A stretch of 64,000 nucleotides of DNA from Rhodococcus jostii NBRC 16295. GTDB taxonomy: Bacteria > Actinomycetota > Actinomycetes > Mycobacteriales > Mycobacteriaceae. Below are positions 62,683-64,000 of this stretch, one piece after another; position 1 is the stretch's first letter; every line of letters starts with the position of its first letter. Made by a program: the position numbers and the translations under genes. The stretch covers positions 62,001-126,000 of the forward strand of contig NZ_BCWY01000016.1 of the NCBI RefSeq assembly GCF_001894825.1. Direction: 5' to 3'. A model generated the notes under the pieces. The model did not search any database. It was not told the origin of the DNA and saw nothing but the letters and a program-made list of their open reading frames with translations.

Positions 62683-64000
62683 TCGTGGGCGGATCGTACG
62701 CGCGGATCGGCGGCAGCTCGCCGTCGTAGCGTTCGATGTCGACGAGCACGTGCTGGCCCGTGCAGCCGTGGGCGAGTGACGACGTGCCCACGTCCGGGGT
62801 CAGCACGTTGGGGTTTCCGTGCACGCAGAGGGAATCCGGATCGGTGGCATCGAGTGGGTCGTACCAGGCGCCCGTCGACAGCTGGACGACACCGCGGCGC
62901 ACGCCCTCGTCCACCACCACACCGGCGAGGCAGGCGCCGCGGTCGTTGAACACGCGGACGACGTCTCCGGCGGCGAGACCGCGCCGGGCCGCGTCGTCCG
63001 GGTGGATGCGCAGCGGTTCGCGTCCCCGGATCTTCGACTTCTGGCTGGCGCCGCCGTGGTCGAGCTGGCTGTGCAGGCGGGTGCGCGGCTGGTTGGCGAT
63101 CAGGTGCAGCGGGAATCGCTCGGCCCGCCGGCCGCCCAGCCATTCCTCGGGCTCGTACCAGCGTGGGTGGCCCGCGCAGTCGTCGTAGCCGAATCCGTCG
63201 ATGTCCTCGGAGAAGATCTCGATCCGCCCGCTCGGGGTGGCGAGGGGGAACTTCACCGGGTCGGCCCGGAAGTCGCCGAACAGGATCAGGTCGTCCTCGG
63301 TGCGCATCCGCACCTGCCCCCGCGTCCAGAATTCGTCGAAGTCGGGGGCCGGACCGCCGTCCGCGCGGACGAAGTCCCGCCACTGCCCGTACAGGTGCTC
63401 GAGCCACTGCTCGGACGAGCGGCCCTCCGTGAACTTCTCGCCGACGCCCAGTTTCCGCGCCACCGCGGCGAACGTGTCGTAGTCGTCCCGAGAGTCGGCG
63501 TACGGCTGCACCGCGGCGTGCATGGCGACGAGCAGCGGGTCGTTGCGGGTGCAGCTGATGTCGGCCCGCTCGAGTGACGTGGTGGACGGGACCACGATGT
63601 CGGCGTGCCGGGCCATCGGTGTCCAGTAGGGGTCGTGGACCACGATCGTGTCCGGCCGGGTCAGTGCCCGGCGGAGCCGCGGAATGTCCTGATGGTGGTG
63701 GAACGGGTTGCCGCCGGCCCAGTACAGCATCTTGATGTCCGGGTACGTCAGCCGCTGACCGTCGTAGTCGAACGGTGCGCCCGGGTTCAGGAGCATGTCC
63801 GAGATCGCGGCCACCGGAATGAAGTCGCGGACGGGGTTCAGCCCCTGGGGAAGCGTCGGCAGCGGGTACGGGACGGGCGCGAGCCCGGGCTCGTTCATCG
63901 AGCCGTAGCCGTGGCCGAAACCTCCACCGGGCAGGCCGATCTGGCCCAGCATCGCGGCGAGGGTGACCCCCATCCAGGGGGCCTGCTCGCCGTGCCGGAC
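62642..64000 (-). CDS. Molybdopterin oxidoreductase, BisC/TorA-like (5' end outside window)
   Basis: C-terminal 452 residues of a molybdopterin-bis-guanine-dinucleotide oxidoreductase of the biotin-/TMAO-sulfoxide reductase type: YWAGGNPFHHHQDIPRLRRA, VPSTTSLERADISCTRND, LIANQPRTRLHSQLDHG and SSLAHGCTGQHVLVDIERYD. The frame is open to base 64000 (VRHGEQAPWMG). It likely reduces S- or N-oxides. Next to MsrB, a joint role in sulfoxide repair is attractive but unproven. Confidence 0.9.
   Translation of the reverse strand, partial: VRHGEQAPWMGVTLAAMLGQIGLPGGGFGHGYGSMNEPGLAPVPYPLPTLPQGLNPVRDFIPVAAISDMLLNPGAPFDYDGQRLTYPDIKMLYWAGGNPFHHHQDIPRLRRALTRPDTIVVHDPYWTPMARHADIVVPSTTSLERADISCTRNDPLLVAMHAAVQPYADSRDDYDTFAAVARKLGVGEKFTEGRSSEQWLEHLYGQWRDFVRADGGPAPDFDEFWTRGQVRMRTEDDLILFGDFRADPVKFPLATPSGRIEIFSEDIDGFGYDDCAGHPRWYEPEEWLGGRRAERFPLHLIANQPRTRLHSQLDHGGASQKSKIRGREPLRIHPDDAARRGLAAGDVVRVFNDRGACLAGVVVDEGVRRGVVQLSTGAWYDPLDATDPDSLCVHGNPNVLTPDVGTSSLAHGCTGQHVLVDIERYDGELPPIRAYDPPTIIRRSVPGPARSN

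Overview
The window is high-GC actinobacterial chromosome and most likely comes from Rhodococcus or a close mycolic-acid-producing relative. The support is GTG/TTG starts, dense ATGA/GTGA stop-start overlaps, Lsr2-type and EspC-like (type VII secretion) proteins, the mycobacterial-type cell-envelope genes pgsA/patA/pimA and aftC, and a gene order from hisS to msrB that I recall as largely that of the Rv2580c-Rv2674 stretch of Mycobacterium tuberculosis. The species name is inference.

Left part (1 to about 13,000) is accessory. It opens with two tandem tyrosine recombinases on the minus strand (the second runs off the edge), next to an SRAP (YedK/HMCES) gene cut off after 68 codons. An Lsr2-like protein, a HigBA-type toxin-antitoxin pair with a double palindromic operator, a truncated mobile-element gene, a frameshifted Tn3-family transposase fragment and the tail of an MFS permease follow. 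Then come a coupled pair of exported hydrolases, about 800 bp with almost no convincing gene, a membrane protein ending in an Lsr2-type DNA-binding domain, an ArsR-acetyltransferase fusion, and an L,D-transpeptidase lipoprotein with a single-base frameshift.

From 13,000 to 23,450 are metabolic and niche genes. These are a DapB-like reductase, an ArsR/AHSA1/RibD-C operon, a urea-carboxylase-associated operon (permease, two DUF1989 proteins, a carboxyltransferase-only protein) opposite a TetR regulator, and an EspC-like protein coupled to a Pro/Gly-rich partner.

From 23,437 to 52,031 is conserved core: hisS and a metallo-beta-lactamase-fold hydrolase; two tandem cyclophilins; rel, apt, an oligopeptide-type binding lipoprotein, secF, secD, yajC, ruvBAC; yebC; a GntR regulator with a membrane protein; pdxT and pdxS with two TesB thioesterases and a kinase-like protein between them; the phosphatidylinositol mannoside set (pgsA, patA, pimA) with a NUDIX protein; a HIT protein and thrS.

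From 52,096 to 55,130 RNA biology is concentrated: rtcB, six tRNA genes, several strong terminators, a branched-chain leader peptide in front of a stand-alone LeuA regulatory-domain protein, and a 6C-type small RNA. The window ends with an MFS permease, a small membrane protein with two bL12-like motifs, and the GNAT-zapE-ribD-like-hydrolase-aftC-msrB block, converging on a partial molybdopterin oxidoreductase.

The least ordinary items are the LeuA-domain protein with its own leader peptide, the ArsR-acetyltransferase fusion, the membrane-anchored Lsr2 domain, the carboxyltransferase-only urea operon and the twin HigBA operator.
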